Assembly: GCF_021603585.1 (NCBI RefSeq)
Contig: NZ_BQHI01000006.1
Location: 248,001-312,000, forward strand
Length of the DNA: 64,000 bases
Direction: 5' to 3'
Source: Pseudomonas sputi
GTDB lineage: Bacteria; Pseudomonadota; Gammaproteobacteria; Pseudomonadales; Pseudomonadaceae
A program made the translations under genes and the position numbers. This document shows positions 55,233-63,419 of the stretch, piece by piece. The notes under the pieces were generated by a model that did not search any database, was not told the DNA's origin, and saw only the letters and a program-made list of their open reading frames with translations. The stretch's first letter is position 1; the number at the start of each line of letters is the position of its first letter.

Positions 55233-55600
55233 TTTGTATTTTCCGCAACATGCGGGAAGTCTTCCTGCGATCTGCTTCTGCCTGAAGAAGGTCGCCGTGG
55301 TCACGAATACCTGAAGGTCATCTACGCGAACGATGTCTTCACGATGAAGCTGGCGCTGTTAGCCATTAGTCTAATCAGCCGAAGCCCGGGCGTGGCCACT
55401 ACCTGTCAAAACTCCCACATCCCCTGGCAGAAAAGCGACTTTCAACCGCATTTCAATATCGCTTGCAGCCTCACAGGAACCTACCGTCCCCGATCCGACG
55501 CGCCTTCGAGCCGCAAACTACACTTCATTCTGATTTAGTGATTTAACTAGGTAGTTACCTAACTATATAATGCTCGCCTCATTTCAACGGGACATTCAAC
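55233..55600. other. Upstream region of the PQQ dehydrogenase gene
   Basis: No gene is clear here. A plus-strand frame through 55280-55540 contains a protein-like stretch (RRGHEYLKVIYANDVFTM) but has no start or family I can name; it may be a remnant. The last 60 bases hold a palindrome and a TATAAT box. Confidence 0.4.
55548..55571 (+). promoter_or_regulatory. Palindrome and -10 box before the PQQ dehydrogenase
   Basis: TAGGTA-GT-TACCTA (55548-55561) is a perfect inverted repeat directly followed by a TATAAT box at 55566-55571, 30 bases before the GTG start. Its size and position suit a MarR- or TetR-type repressor covering the promoter. No such regulator is in the window. Confidence 0.55.
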
Positions 55601-58006
55601 GTGAAGCAGAGTCAACGCCTCTCGGGCATATCAACATTCATTCTGGTCGGGCTGGGCGTGGTCATCGCTCTGCTCGGCCTGGCACTGGCCGCTGGCGGTG
55701 TGAAATTGGTCAGCCTGGGAGGCTCCTGGTACTTCCTGGTGGGTGGTCTGGCGATGGCCGTTTCCGGTCTGCTGATCGCGCGGCGCAAGCCTGCCGGTGC
55801 CTGGCTGTTCGCGGCGTTTCTGGTTGGGACCGCCATCTGGGCCGTGATCGACGCAGGACTTGTGTTCTGGCCAGTGTTCTCGCGCCTGTTCATGTTCAGC
55901 GCTGTGGGTCTGGTGGTCGCGCTGGTCTATCCGCTGCTCAAACGCGCCAATGGTGACGTTGCAGGTCGCGGTGCTTACGGCGTTGCGGCTGTTCTGGCCG
56001 TTGGACTGGCCGTGGCTGCCGGCAACATGTTCGTCGCGCACCCGACTGTCGCCCCGACCGGCACCGGCCCGGGCCTGACGCCGGTCGAGCCGGAAAAGGC
56101 GCAAAAAGACTGGGCGCATTACGGTAATACCGAGGGCGGCAGCCGCTTTGCCGCGCTGGATCAGATCAATCGCAGCAACGTCGACAAGCTGAAAGTGGCG
56201 TGGACCTACCACACCGGCGACATCGCCGAGAGCGACGGCAATGGCGCCGAAGACCAGCTGACTCCGCTGCAGATCGGCAACAAGGTGTTCATTTGCACCC
56301 CGCACAACAACCTGATTGCGCTGGATGCCGATACCGGTAAAGAGCTCTGGAAAAACGCGATCAACGCTCAGTCCAAAGTCTGGCAGCGTTGCCGTGGCAT
56401 GGCGTATTTCGACGCCAGCACCGCCGTCGTCAAACCGGCCAGCTCGCCAGTGACTGAAACCCCGACCGCTCCGGTCGCCAACTGCACGCGTCGTTTGCTG
56501 ACGAATACCATCGACGCCCGCCTGATCGCGGTCGATGCCGACACTGGCGAGTTCTGCCGGGGTTTCGGCAACAACGGCCAGGTCGATCTGAAGGCTGGTC
56601 TGGGTGATGTCCCGGACAGTTACTATCAACTGTCCTCCGCGCCACTGATGGCCGGCACCACCGTGGTGGTTGGCGGTCGTGTGGCTGACAACGTGCAAAC
56701 CGACATGCCAGGCGGCGTGATCCGCGGTTTCGACGTCATGACCGGTGCCATGCGCTGGGCCTTCGACCCGGGCAATCCAACCGATCGCAAGGCACCGGCA
56801 GACGGCAGCACCTATGTGCGCAGCACGCCGAACAGCTGGGCGCCGATGTCCTATGACCCGGCGACCAATACGATCTTCCTGCCGATGGGCAGTTCGTCCA
56901 CCGACATCTATGGTGTCGAGCGCAGCAAACTCGATCACACCTACGGCGCCTCCGTCCTGGCGCTGGACGCCAACAGTGGCGAAGAAAAGTGGGTATTCCA
57001 GACCGTGCACAACGACCTCTGGGACTTCGACTTGCCGATGCAGCCAAGCCTGATCGACTTCACCAAGGACGGTAAAACCGTGCCAGCGGTGGTCATCGGC
57101 ACCAAGGCCGGGCAGATTTACGTGCTCGACCGCGCTACCGGCAAACCGTTGACCGACGTTAAAGAAGTGCCGGTCAAGGCTGCCAATATCCCCAACGAGC
57201 CGTACTCCCCTACCCAGCCGAAATCGGTGGGCATGCCGCAGATCGGCGCCCAGCACCTGACTGAATCGGACATGTGGGGCGCCACGCCGTACGACCAGTT
57301 GCTGTGCCGGATCGATTTCAAGTCGATGCGTTACGACGGCTTGTACACCGCGCCGGGCACTGACAAATCCCTGAGTTTCCCGGGTTCGCTGGGCGGCATG
57401 AACTGGGGCAGCATCTCCACTGACCCGGTGCACGGTTTCATCTTCGTCAACGACATGCGCCTGGGCCTGTGGATTCAGATGATTCCGTCGCAGAACAAGG
57501 CTCAGGTCTCTTCCGGTGGCGAAGCGCTGAACACCGGCATGGGCGCGGTGCCGCTCAAGGGCACGCCTTACGCCGTGAACAAAAACCGCTTCCTGTCGGT
57601 CGCCGGCATTCCGTGCCAGGCCCCGCCGTTCGGTACGCTGACCGCCATCGACATGAAAACCCAGAAAGTCGCGTGGCAAGTTCCGGTCGGCACCGTTGAA
57701 GACACCGGCCCGCTCGGCATCCGCATGCACCTGCCGATCAAGATCGGTCTGCCAACCCTCGGCGGCACGCTGTCGACTCAGGGCGGCCTGATCTTCATCG
57801 CCGGTACTCAAGACTTCTACCTGCGCGCGTTCAACAGCGCCAACGGTGAAGAAATCTGGAAAGCGCGTCTGCCGGTCGGCAGCCAGGGTGGCCCGATGAC
57901 CTATGTGTCGCCGAAAACCGGCAAGCAATACGTGGTCATCACCGCCGGTGGCGCTCGCCAGTCGACCGATCGCGGCGACTACGTGATGGCGTACGCCCTG
58001 CCGTAA
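55601..58006 (+). CDS. Membrane-bound PQQ-dependent dehydrogenase (glucose/quinate/shikimate family)
   Basis: An 801-residue membrane enzyme. Residues 1-135 hold five hydrophobic segments that anchor it and bind ubiquinone; the rest is an eight-bladed propeller with PQQ-site stretches such as WAHYGNTEGGSRF and NKVFICTPHNNLIALDADTGKELW. It oxidises a sugar or cyclic polyol in the periplasm. The C-terminus (ITAGGARQSTDRGDYVMAYALP-type) looks closer to quinate/shikimate than glucose dehydrogenases, though I cannot settle this by eye. GTG start. The OprB porin downstream would supply the substrate. Confidence 0.9.
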   Translation: MKQSQRLSGISTFILVGLGVVIALLGLALAAGGVKLVSLGGSWYFLVGGLAMAVSGLLIARRKPAGAWLFAAFLVGTAIWAVIDAGLVFWPVFSRLFMFSAVGLVVALVYPLLKRANGDVAGRGAYGVAAVLAVGLAVAAGNMFVAHPTVAPTGTGPGLTPVEPEKAQKDWAHYGNTEGGSRFAALDQINRSNVDKLKVAWTYHTGDIAESDGNGAEDQLTPLQIGNKVFICTPHNNLIALDADTGKELWKNAINAQSKVWQRCRGMAYFDASTAVVKPASSPVTETPTAPVANCTRRLLTNTIDARLIAVDADTGEFCRGFGNNGQVDLKAGLGDVPDSYYQLSSAPLMAGTTVVVGGRVADNVQTDMPGGVIRGFDVMTGAMRWAFDPGNPTDRKAPADGSTYVRSTPNSWAPMSYDPATNTIFLPMGSSSTDIYGVERSKLDHTYGASVLALDANSGEEKWVFQTVHNDLWDFDLPMQPSLIDFTKDGKTVPAVVIGTKAGQIYVLDRATGKPLTDVKEVPVKAANIPNEPYSPTQPKSVGMPQIGAQHLTESDMWGATPYDQLLCRIDFKSMRYDGLYTAPGTDKSLSFPGSLGGMNWGSISTDPVHGFIFVNDMRLGLWIQMIPSQNKAQVSSGGEALNTGMGAVPLKGTPYAVNKNRFLSVAGIPCQAPPFGTLTAIDMKTQKVAWQVPVGTVEDTGPLGIRMHLPIKIGLPTLGGTLSTQGGLIFIAGTQDFYLRAFNSANGEEIWKARLPVGSQGGPMTYVSPKTGKQYVVITAGGARQSTDRGDYVMAYALP

Positions 58007-58090
58007 ACCGCAGCGTCCCCCTTCACTTCACTTGTGCGCGGCACCTTCGGGTGTCGCGTCGTTTCATGTCCTTCGTTCTGGATTTGCGCA

Positions 58091-59389
58091 ATGTCATTGG
58101 CTGTTCGCTTTTCTCACGCCGGGGTTTTCACCGGCATGCTGTTCGGTCTCACCTGCGGCGCTGTCCTGCCCGCTCTTGCCGACACCGATTCAAACGTGTT
58201 CACCCGCAACACCCTGACCGGCGACTGGGGCGGCCTGCGCCACCAGCTCGACGAAGACGGCATCAAGTTCACCGGTGATTACACCGGCGAAACCGCCTAC
58301 AACGCCGATGGCGGCCTGCATCGCTCGGCGCGTTACTCGCAAAACATCAAACTCGGCGCGCAGTTCGACCTGAGCAAGCTGTACGGCGTGGACAACGCCG
58401 GCAAGATTCAGCTGACCATCAACGATCGACGCGGCAACAGTGCCTCCGAAGACCTGGTCGGCAACCGTTTGCCGATCCAGGAAAACTACGGCGGCCTCTA
58501 CACCCGCCTGACCGAGCTGAGCTACGAGCGCAGCCTGTTGACCCCGGCGCTGAACGTCAAACTCGGCTACATGGCCATGGGCAACGACCTCGGCGGGCTG
58601 GACAGCGGCATTCTCTGCAACTTCATGAACGCCGGTTTCTGCGGCCATCCGCTGAACATGTCCGGTGGCAGCGGCTGGACCAACTACCCCAACGCGCATC
58701 TGGGTGTGCGGGTGAAATACGACCTGTCCCCGGCCTGGCAACTGCGCGTGGCCGCGTTCAATGTCGATCCGCAAAGTAACGGCAATTCCAGCCGTGCCTG
58801 GCACCTGGGCCCGAAACACACCACCGGCACCGTGGTGCCGATCGAGCTGGTCTACAAGCAGGCAGGCAAACTGCCGGGCGAGTACAAGGTGGGTTATTAC
58901 TACGACAGCTCCGACGTCAAACGCATCGGCAGTGACAAGGAAGTGTCCGGGCGCGGCGGTCACTACGTCCTGATCGACCAGACCGTCTGGGCTTCGGACA
59001 CCTCGGAAGGGCGCAGCCTGCATGCCTTCGGCCAATACTCGGCGGCCAGCGAAGCGGCTTCGCCGTTCAGCAAGTGGTACGGCACCGGCCTGGTTCTGTA
59101 CAAGCCTTTTGAAGGCCGCCCGCGTGACACTGTGGCGTTGGGCTACGGCCGCGCAGTGCCGAACCCGCGCAGCCGCGATGTACTGCAGGACACCGCCGTG
59201 GCCAATGGCGCCGCGTTCCCCAATCTGGACAGCGCCGAACAATTGATCGAACTCGGCTACGGCTATCAAGCCACTCCATGGCTGACGCTGCGCCCGAATG
59301 TGCAATACATCATCGAACCGGGCGCGTTCTCCGGGCAGGACATCGACAATGCGTTGGTGTTTGGATTGCAGGTGAAAGCTGCGCTCTGA
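58091..59389 (+). CDS. Carbohydrate-selective porin, OprB family
   Basis: A 432-residue outer-membrane protein with a signal peptide ending LPALA (about residue 29) and then the OprB start FTRNTLTGDWGGLRHQLDEDGI. A 16-strand barrel ends in KAAL. I chose the ATG at 58091; the longer frame from 58034 lacks a signal-like start. It follows the PQQ dehydrogenase by 84 bases, an arrangement common for sugar or quinate oxidation modules. Confidence 0.9.
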   Translation: MSLAVRFSHAGVFTGMLFGLTCGAVLPALADTDSNVFTRNTLTGDWGGLRHQLDEDGIKFTGDYTGETAYNADGGLHRSARYSQNIKLGAQFDLSKLYGVDNAGKIQLTINDRRGNSASEDLVGNRLPIQENYGGLYTRLTELSYERSLLTPALNVKLGYMAMGNDLGGLDSGILCNFMNAGFCGHPLNMSGGSGWTNYPNAHLGVRVKYDLSPAWQLRVAAFNVDPQSNGNSSRAWHLGPKHTTGTVVPIELVYKQAGKLPGEYKVGYYYDSSDVKRIGSDKEVSGRGGHYVLIDQTVWASDTSEGRSLHAFGQYSAASEAASPFSKWYGTGLVLYKPFEGRPRDTVALGYGRAVPNPRSRDVLQDTAVANGAAFPNLDSAEQLIELGYGYQATPWLTLRPNVQYIIEPGAFSGQDIDNALVFGLQVKAAL

Positions 59390-59439
59390 CGCCGACGATC
59401 TCTGATCGTGAATGACTGACTTGGCCGGCCAAGTGCCGG

Positions 59440-59556
59440 CAGTCTCTGTCATTGCGAGCAGCCCATCGACAGCTCAAGGTCGCGCACTGGCTGGCGGACC
59501 TTGTAGCAGCCGACGGAATCGGGCCCGAACACTTGGCCGAGGTGCTGCGGTATCGG
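59440..59556 (+). pseudogene. C-terminal fragment of a ComM/YifB-type Mg-chelatase-like protein
   Basis: A plus-strand frame, SLSLRAAHRQLKVAHWLAD and continuing LVAADGIGPEHLAEVLRYR, matches the C-terminal end of ComM-like AAA proteins (family pattern LSARAYHR-LKVARTIADL...AHLAEAL.YR). Only about 39 codons remain, in the gap between the convergent porin and epimerase genes. There is no start and no upstream domain, so it is a leftover fragment. Identification is by eye. Confidence 0.45.
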
Positions 59557-59577
59557 CCAAGAACGCTCCAGCCGGTG

Positions 59578-60792
59578 TCAGCCCTTGGTCAGGTCAACCA
59601 ACGGCGCCTGCCGCACCTCAGTCTCCCGCCCGCCCTGAATCTCGCTCACCTGCTTCAAGGCCTTGTCCACGGCCGCCTTATCCGCCAACAAGCTGTAGCT
59701 GATGCGGAAGTTTTTGTGTTCCTTCGGCCCGATGGTGGGGACCAGGTTCAGTGGGCGCTGATAACGGCGGTTGTAGGAAAAACTTGTCCCCGGCTCCAGC
59801 CCGGTGACGTAACCCTGACCTTGGGTATCGGTGTTCTTCCACAGGGAAAACACCGGCAATGTTTGCGTATTGAAGCCAACCGAAACGCCCAGGCTGCCGG
59901 CCTTGTTATGCAACACGGTCAACGTATCGCCCTTGGCATCGGCATACGGCACCACGTTGTAAACCGTTTCGTCGTAGTCCTTGGTCGGTGCGCGGTAGGT
60001 TTGCCATTCAGCCAAATCGCTCTGGGCCTTGTCGTTGAACGGCGACACCTGTTTCACCGGCGCGGCAAAACGAGCGCCTTGCTCCAGAAACGGGGTGCTG
60101 AAGTTGCTGTGGTACAGCGCCTGGTATTCCTTCGGATAGTCGCCGTTGTTGGTCAGGGTGTCGTTGAGGGCGAACACGACGCTGCCCGGTTCAGTGACCA
60201 GTTCGGTGGCGACGGAGAAGTCGACTTTCTTGAACGCCTGCTCTTTCAGTTCACCGCGCAGGGTGATGGCGTACGGTGGCGTTTCATCGATGTGCAGGGT
60301 GACTTTGTTCGCCGGAATGTTGGCAGCCCGACCGTGCAGGGTCAGCAGTTCGCCGTTGTCGACGCCGGGGTGGCCGACCCATTCGTATCCGCAGCGGGTC
60401 ACCAGCTCATTGAAACCCTCCAGCCAACCCAGACCGCCGCGGCCATTGAGTTCGATGAAGGACGGATTGACCACCTCCTTGACTGGCGAATCCCAACCCA
60501 TTCGCACATTGCCGACCGAGGCCTGCAAGACGTTCATTCCTCGCGTCGGCACCACCGAGAGTTTCATCGTGCCGTTATCGATGTCGACAATGCTGACGCC
60601 CTCCTGCCGACCGCCATGCAAGGTACGCAGGCTGACGCTGAAGGGTTTGTCGGTTTTCACGCCGAGTTGCTGGCTGGTGATCTGCCAGTTCTGAGCGGCT
60701 TTGTCGGTGTCGAGCAGAACGTAATCCCAGGCCATGGCGTGGGAGGCAGCGGACAGTGCGCTGAGGGCAACAACGAGTTTGAGCGGGGTCAT
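59578..60792 (-). CDS. Aldose-1-epimerase-like periplasmic protein (DUF4432)
   Basis: A 404-residue protein with a Sec signal peptide (MTPLKLVVALSALSAASHAMA). The mature part has the galactose-mutarotase fold of the DUF4432 group: HGGRQEGV, PTRGMNVLQASVGN, WLEGFNELVTRCG and HGRAANIPA. It probably binds or interconverts a sugar in the periplasm. AAAGG precedes the ATG at 60792. Its promoter carries a LacI-type operator, so it is probably sugar-induced. Confidence 0.85.
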   Translation of the reverse strand: MTPLKLVVALSALSAASHAMAWDYVLLDTDKAAQNWQITSQQLGVKTDKPFSVSLRTLHGGRQEGVSIVDIDNGTMKLSVVPTRGMNVLQASVGNVRMGWDSPVKEVVNPSFIELNGRGGLGWLEGFNELVTRCGYEWVGHPGVDNGELLTLHGRAANIPANKVTLHIDETPPYAITLRGELKEQAFKKVDFSVATELVTEPGSVVFALNDTLTNNGDYPKEYQALYHSNFSTPFLEQGARFAAPVKQVSPFNDKAQSDLAEWQTYRAPTKDYDETVYNVVPYADAKGDTLTVLHNKAGSLGVSVGFNTQTLPVFSLWKNTDTQGQGYVTGLEPGTSFSYNRRYQRPLNLVPTIGPKEHKNFRISYSLLADKAAVDKALKQVSEIQGGRETEVRQAPLVDLTKG

Positions 60793-60823
60793 GGCAGCAG
60801 CCTTTCTTGGAGTTGTAACCTTT

Positions 60824-60852
60824 TTTATAAACGTGATGAAACGTTTCAGCAA
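60824..60852 (-). promoter_or_regulatory. Sigma-70-like promoter with LacI-type operator
   Basis: On the minus strand TTGCTG (-35) and TATAAA (-10) are separated by 17 bases. The perfect palindrome TGAAACGTTTCA (60837-60848) lies mostly in the spacer and overlaps the -35 box by two bases. This is the classic operator form of LacI/GalR-family repressors and matches the Cra/FruR type. It would control the epimerase-like gene. Confidence 0.65.
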
Positions 60853-60963
60853 GCATAAAAAAAGCGACGCAACGGCGGTTCCAGGAAAGGATCGGACAAA
60901 CCGCAAATCGCAGACCGCCAGTTGATGGGCTCGAAGGCCTTCTTTCATCTTCGCATCACAAAA

Positions 60964-60994
60964 ACAAACGCCCCGAACAAGTCGGGGCGTTTGT
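60964..60994 (-). terminator. Terminator of the YcaO gene
   Basis: ACAAACGCCCCGA pairs perfectly with TCGGGGCGTTTGT (13 bases, 5-base loop). On the minus strand it is followed by TTTTTG, 23 bases after the YcaO stop. Confidence 0.85.
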
Positions 60995-61016
60995 CGTGTG
61001 CGCGCTGCAAAAACAA

Positions 61017-63212
61017 TCAACCCGCGACGTGGGCTCGCGCCGCGTGCAGTTTCTTGTAGCTCTCGATCAGGCGCAGGTGTCGATCCAGCCCTTCCAGCTT
61101 CATGCTGGTGGGCGTCAGACCGTAGAAGCGCACGCTGCCGTTGACCGAGCCGATCGCCGCATCCATGCGTTCGTCGCCGAACATGCGGCGGAAGTTGGCT
61201 TCGTAATCTTCCAGCTGCAGATCCTCGTCCAGTTCCATTTCCAGCACGACGTTGACTGCTTGATAGAACAGACCACGCTCGACCGTGTTGTCGTTGTATT
61301 GCAGAAAGGCTTCGACCAGATCCTTGGCCTGCTCGAACTTCTGCAAGGCGAGGTAAATCAGCAGGCGCAATTCCAGGATGGTCAACTTGCCCCATGGCGT
61401 GTTGTCGTCGAACTCGATGCCGATCAGCGTGGTGATATCGGTGTAGTCGTCCAGCTCGCTGTGTTCCAGGCCTTTGACGAGGTTGCGCAGGCCGACTTTG
61501 CTCAGGTTGTGCAGGTTGAGGATGTCGGCACGGAACTGCAGCGCTTTGTTGGTGTTGTCCCAGATCAGGTCTTCTACCGGGTAGATCTCCGAATAGTCCG
61601 GCACCAGAATACGGCAGGCCTTGGCGCCGATGTGCTCGTAGACCGCCATGTAGACTTCCTTGCCCATGTCTTCGAGGATGCCGAACAGCGTCGCGGCATC
61701 TTCGGCGTTGGAGTTTTCGCCATTGCCGGAGAAGTCCCACTCGACGAATTCGAAGTCGGCCTTCGCGCTGAAGAACCGCCACGACACCACGCCGCTGGAA
61801 TCGATGAAGTGCTCGACGAAGTTGTTCGGCTCAGTCACGGCCTGGCCCGAGAAGGTCGGCTGTGGCAGGTCGTTGAGGCCTTCGAAGCTGCGGCCCTGCA
61901 GCAACTCGGTAAGGCTGCGTTCCAGCGCCACTTCGAAACTCGGGTGCGCGCCGAACGAGGCGAACACGCCACCGGTGCGCGGGTTCATCAGCGTCACGCA
62001 CATCACCGGGAATTCACCGCCCAGCGATGCGTCCTTGACCAGCACCGGGAAGCCCTGCTCTTCCAGCGCCTTGATCCCGGCGAGGATGCCCGGGTATTTC
62101 GCCAGCACCTCTTGCGGCACATCCGGCAGGGCCATTTCGCCCTCGAGGATTTCGCGCTTGACCGCCCGTTCGAAGATTTCCGACAGGCACTGCACCTGGG
62201 CTTCGGCCAGGGTGTTGCCGGCGCTCATGCCGTTGCTCAGAAACAGGTTTTCGATCAGGTTGGACGGGAAATACACCACCTCACCGTCGGACTGACGCAC
62301 GAACGGCAGCGAGCAAATGCCGCGCTGGGTGTTGCCGGAGTTGGTGTCGTACAGGTGCGAGCCGCGCAGTTCGCCGTCGCGGTTGTAAATACCGAGGCAA
62401 TATTCGTCGAGGATCTCTACGGGCAACTCATCTTTGGCGCCCGGTTTGAACCAGCGCTCGTCTGGATAATGCACAAACTCGGCATTGGCGATCTCTTCGC
62501 CCCAGAACTGATCGTTGTAGAAGAAGTTGCAGTTCAGCCGCTCGATGAATTCGCCCAGCGCCGAGGCCAGCGCACCCTCTTTGGTCGCGCCCTTGCCGTT
62601 GGTGAAGCACATCGGCGACTGCGCATCGCGGATGTGCAATGACCAGACGTTAGGCACGATGTTGCGCCACGAAGCGATTTCGATCTTCATGCCCAGGTCG
62701 GCCAGAATCCCCGACATGTTGGCGATGGTTTGTTCCAGCGGCAGGTCCTTGCCGGCAATGCAGGTGCCCGCGCCTGAGGTGGAAACCGGCATCAGCAAGG
62801 CCTGGGCATCGGCGTCGAGGTTCTCGACTTCCTCGATCACAAACTCTGGCCCGGCCTGCACCACCTTCTTCACCGTGCAACGGTCGATCGAGCGCAGGAT
62901 GCCCTGGCGATCCTTCTCGGAGATGTCCGCCGGCAGCTCGACCTGGATCTTGAAGATCTGGTTGTAGCGGTTTTCCGGATCGACAATGTTGTTCTGCGAC
63001 AGACGAATGTTTTCAGTCGGGATATTGCGGGTGCTGCAGTACAACTTTACGAAGTAAGCCGCGCACAAGGCCGACGACGCCAGGAAATAGTCGAACGGAC
63101 CCGGTGCAGAGCCATCGCCCTTGTAACGGATCGGTTGATCGGCCACCACCGTGAAGTCATCGAACTTGGCTTCGAGTCGGAGGTTGTCGAGAAAATTGAC
63201 CTTGATTTCCAT
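61017..63212 (-). CDS. ycaO: OsmC domain/YcaO domain fusion protein
   Basis: A 731-residue protein. Residues 1-130 form an OsmC-like domain (GPFDYFLASSALCAAYFVKLYC, with the typical Cys). Residues about 160-560 form a YcaO domain with the ATP-binding region around FTNGKGATKEGALASALGEFIERL and ERAVKREI. The remaining part is helical and resembles the C-terminal region of E. coli YcaO. YcaO proteins activate amide backbones with ATP; the E. coli one is linked to methylthiolation of ribosomal protein S12. The ribosome site is weak. A strong terminator follows. Confidence 0.88.
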   Translation of the reverse strand: MEIKVNFLDNLRLEAKFDDFTVVADQPIRYKGDGSAPGPFDYFLASSALCAAYFVKLYCSTRNIPTENIRLSQNNIVDPENRYNQIFKIQVELPADISEKDRQGILRSIDRCTVKKVVQAGPEFVIEEVENLDADAQALLMPVSTSGAGTCIAGKDLPLEQTIANMSGILADLGMKIEIASWRNIVPNVWSLHIRDAQSPMCFTNGKGATKEGALASALGEFIERLNCNFFYNDQFWGEEIANAEFVHYPDERWFKPGAKDELPVEILDEYCLGIYNRDGELRGSHLYDTNSGNTQRGICSLPFVRQSDGEVVYFPSNLIENLFLSNGMSAGNTLAEAQVQCLSEIFERAVKREILEGEMALPDVPQEVLAKYPGILAGIKALEEQGFPVLVKDASLGGEFPVMCVTLMNPRTGGVFASFGAHPSFEVALERSLTELLQGRSFEGLNDLPQPTFSGQAVTEPNNFVEHFIDSSGVVSWRFFSAKADFEFVEWDFSGNGENSNAEDAATLFGILEDMGKEVYMAVYEHIGAKACRILVPDYSEIYPVEDLIWDNTNKALQFRADILNLHNLSKVGLRNLVKGLEHSELDDYTDITTLIGIEFDDNTPWGKLTILELRLLIYLALQKFEQAKDLVEAFLQYNDNTVERGLFYQAVNVVLEMELDEDLQLEDYEANFRRMFGDERMDAAIGSVNGSVRFYGLTPTSMKLEGLDRHLRLIESYKKLHAARAHVAG

Positions 63213-63419
63213 GCGGGTTACCAGAATAGCGGGCTAAACAAATTGGCCGCCATTATCCGGCTTTTGAGCGTGAAGTCTTGTGCTTTGAGCAATCCATCCT
63301 GAGCCGGCCGGCGGAACATGACGCTTGTTCACACATTCAACTCAGCACATGCGCTCAATCGCCGGCAGCCGATCCGCGTGAACATGGCGTCATCTTCCGC
63401 CAATCCTGGTTGCTGACAC

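Noticed and set aside
55344-55538. 64-codon frame before the PQQ dehydrogenase
   Set aside because: No ribosome site; at most part of a remnant mentioned for that gap.
55631-57928. 765-codon antisense frame over the PQQ dehydrogenase
   Set aside because: The plus strand encodes a clear PQQ dehydrogenase; the opposite frame lacks a start site and recognisable domains.
60996-62642. 548-codon plus-strand frame over the YcaO gene
   Set aside because: Antisense shadow of the OsmC-YcaO gene, whose motifs are unambiguous.
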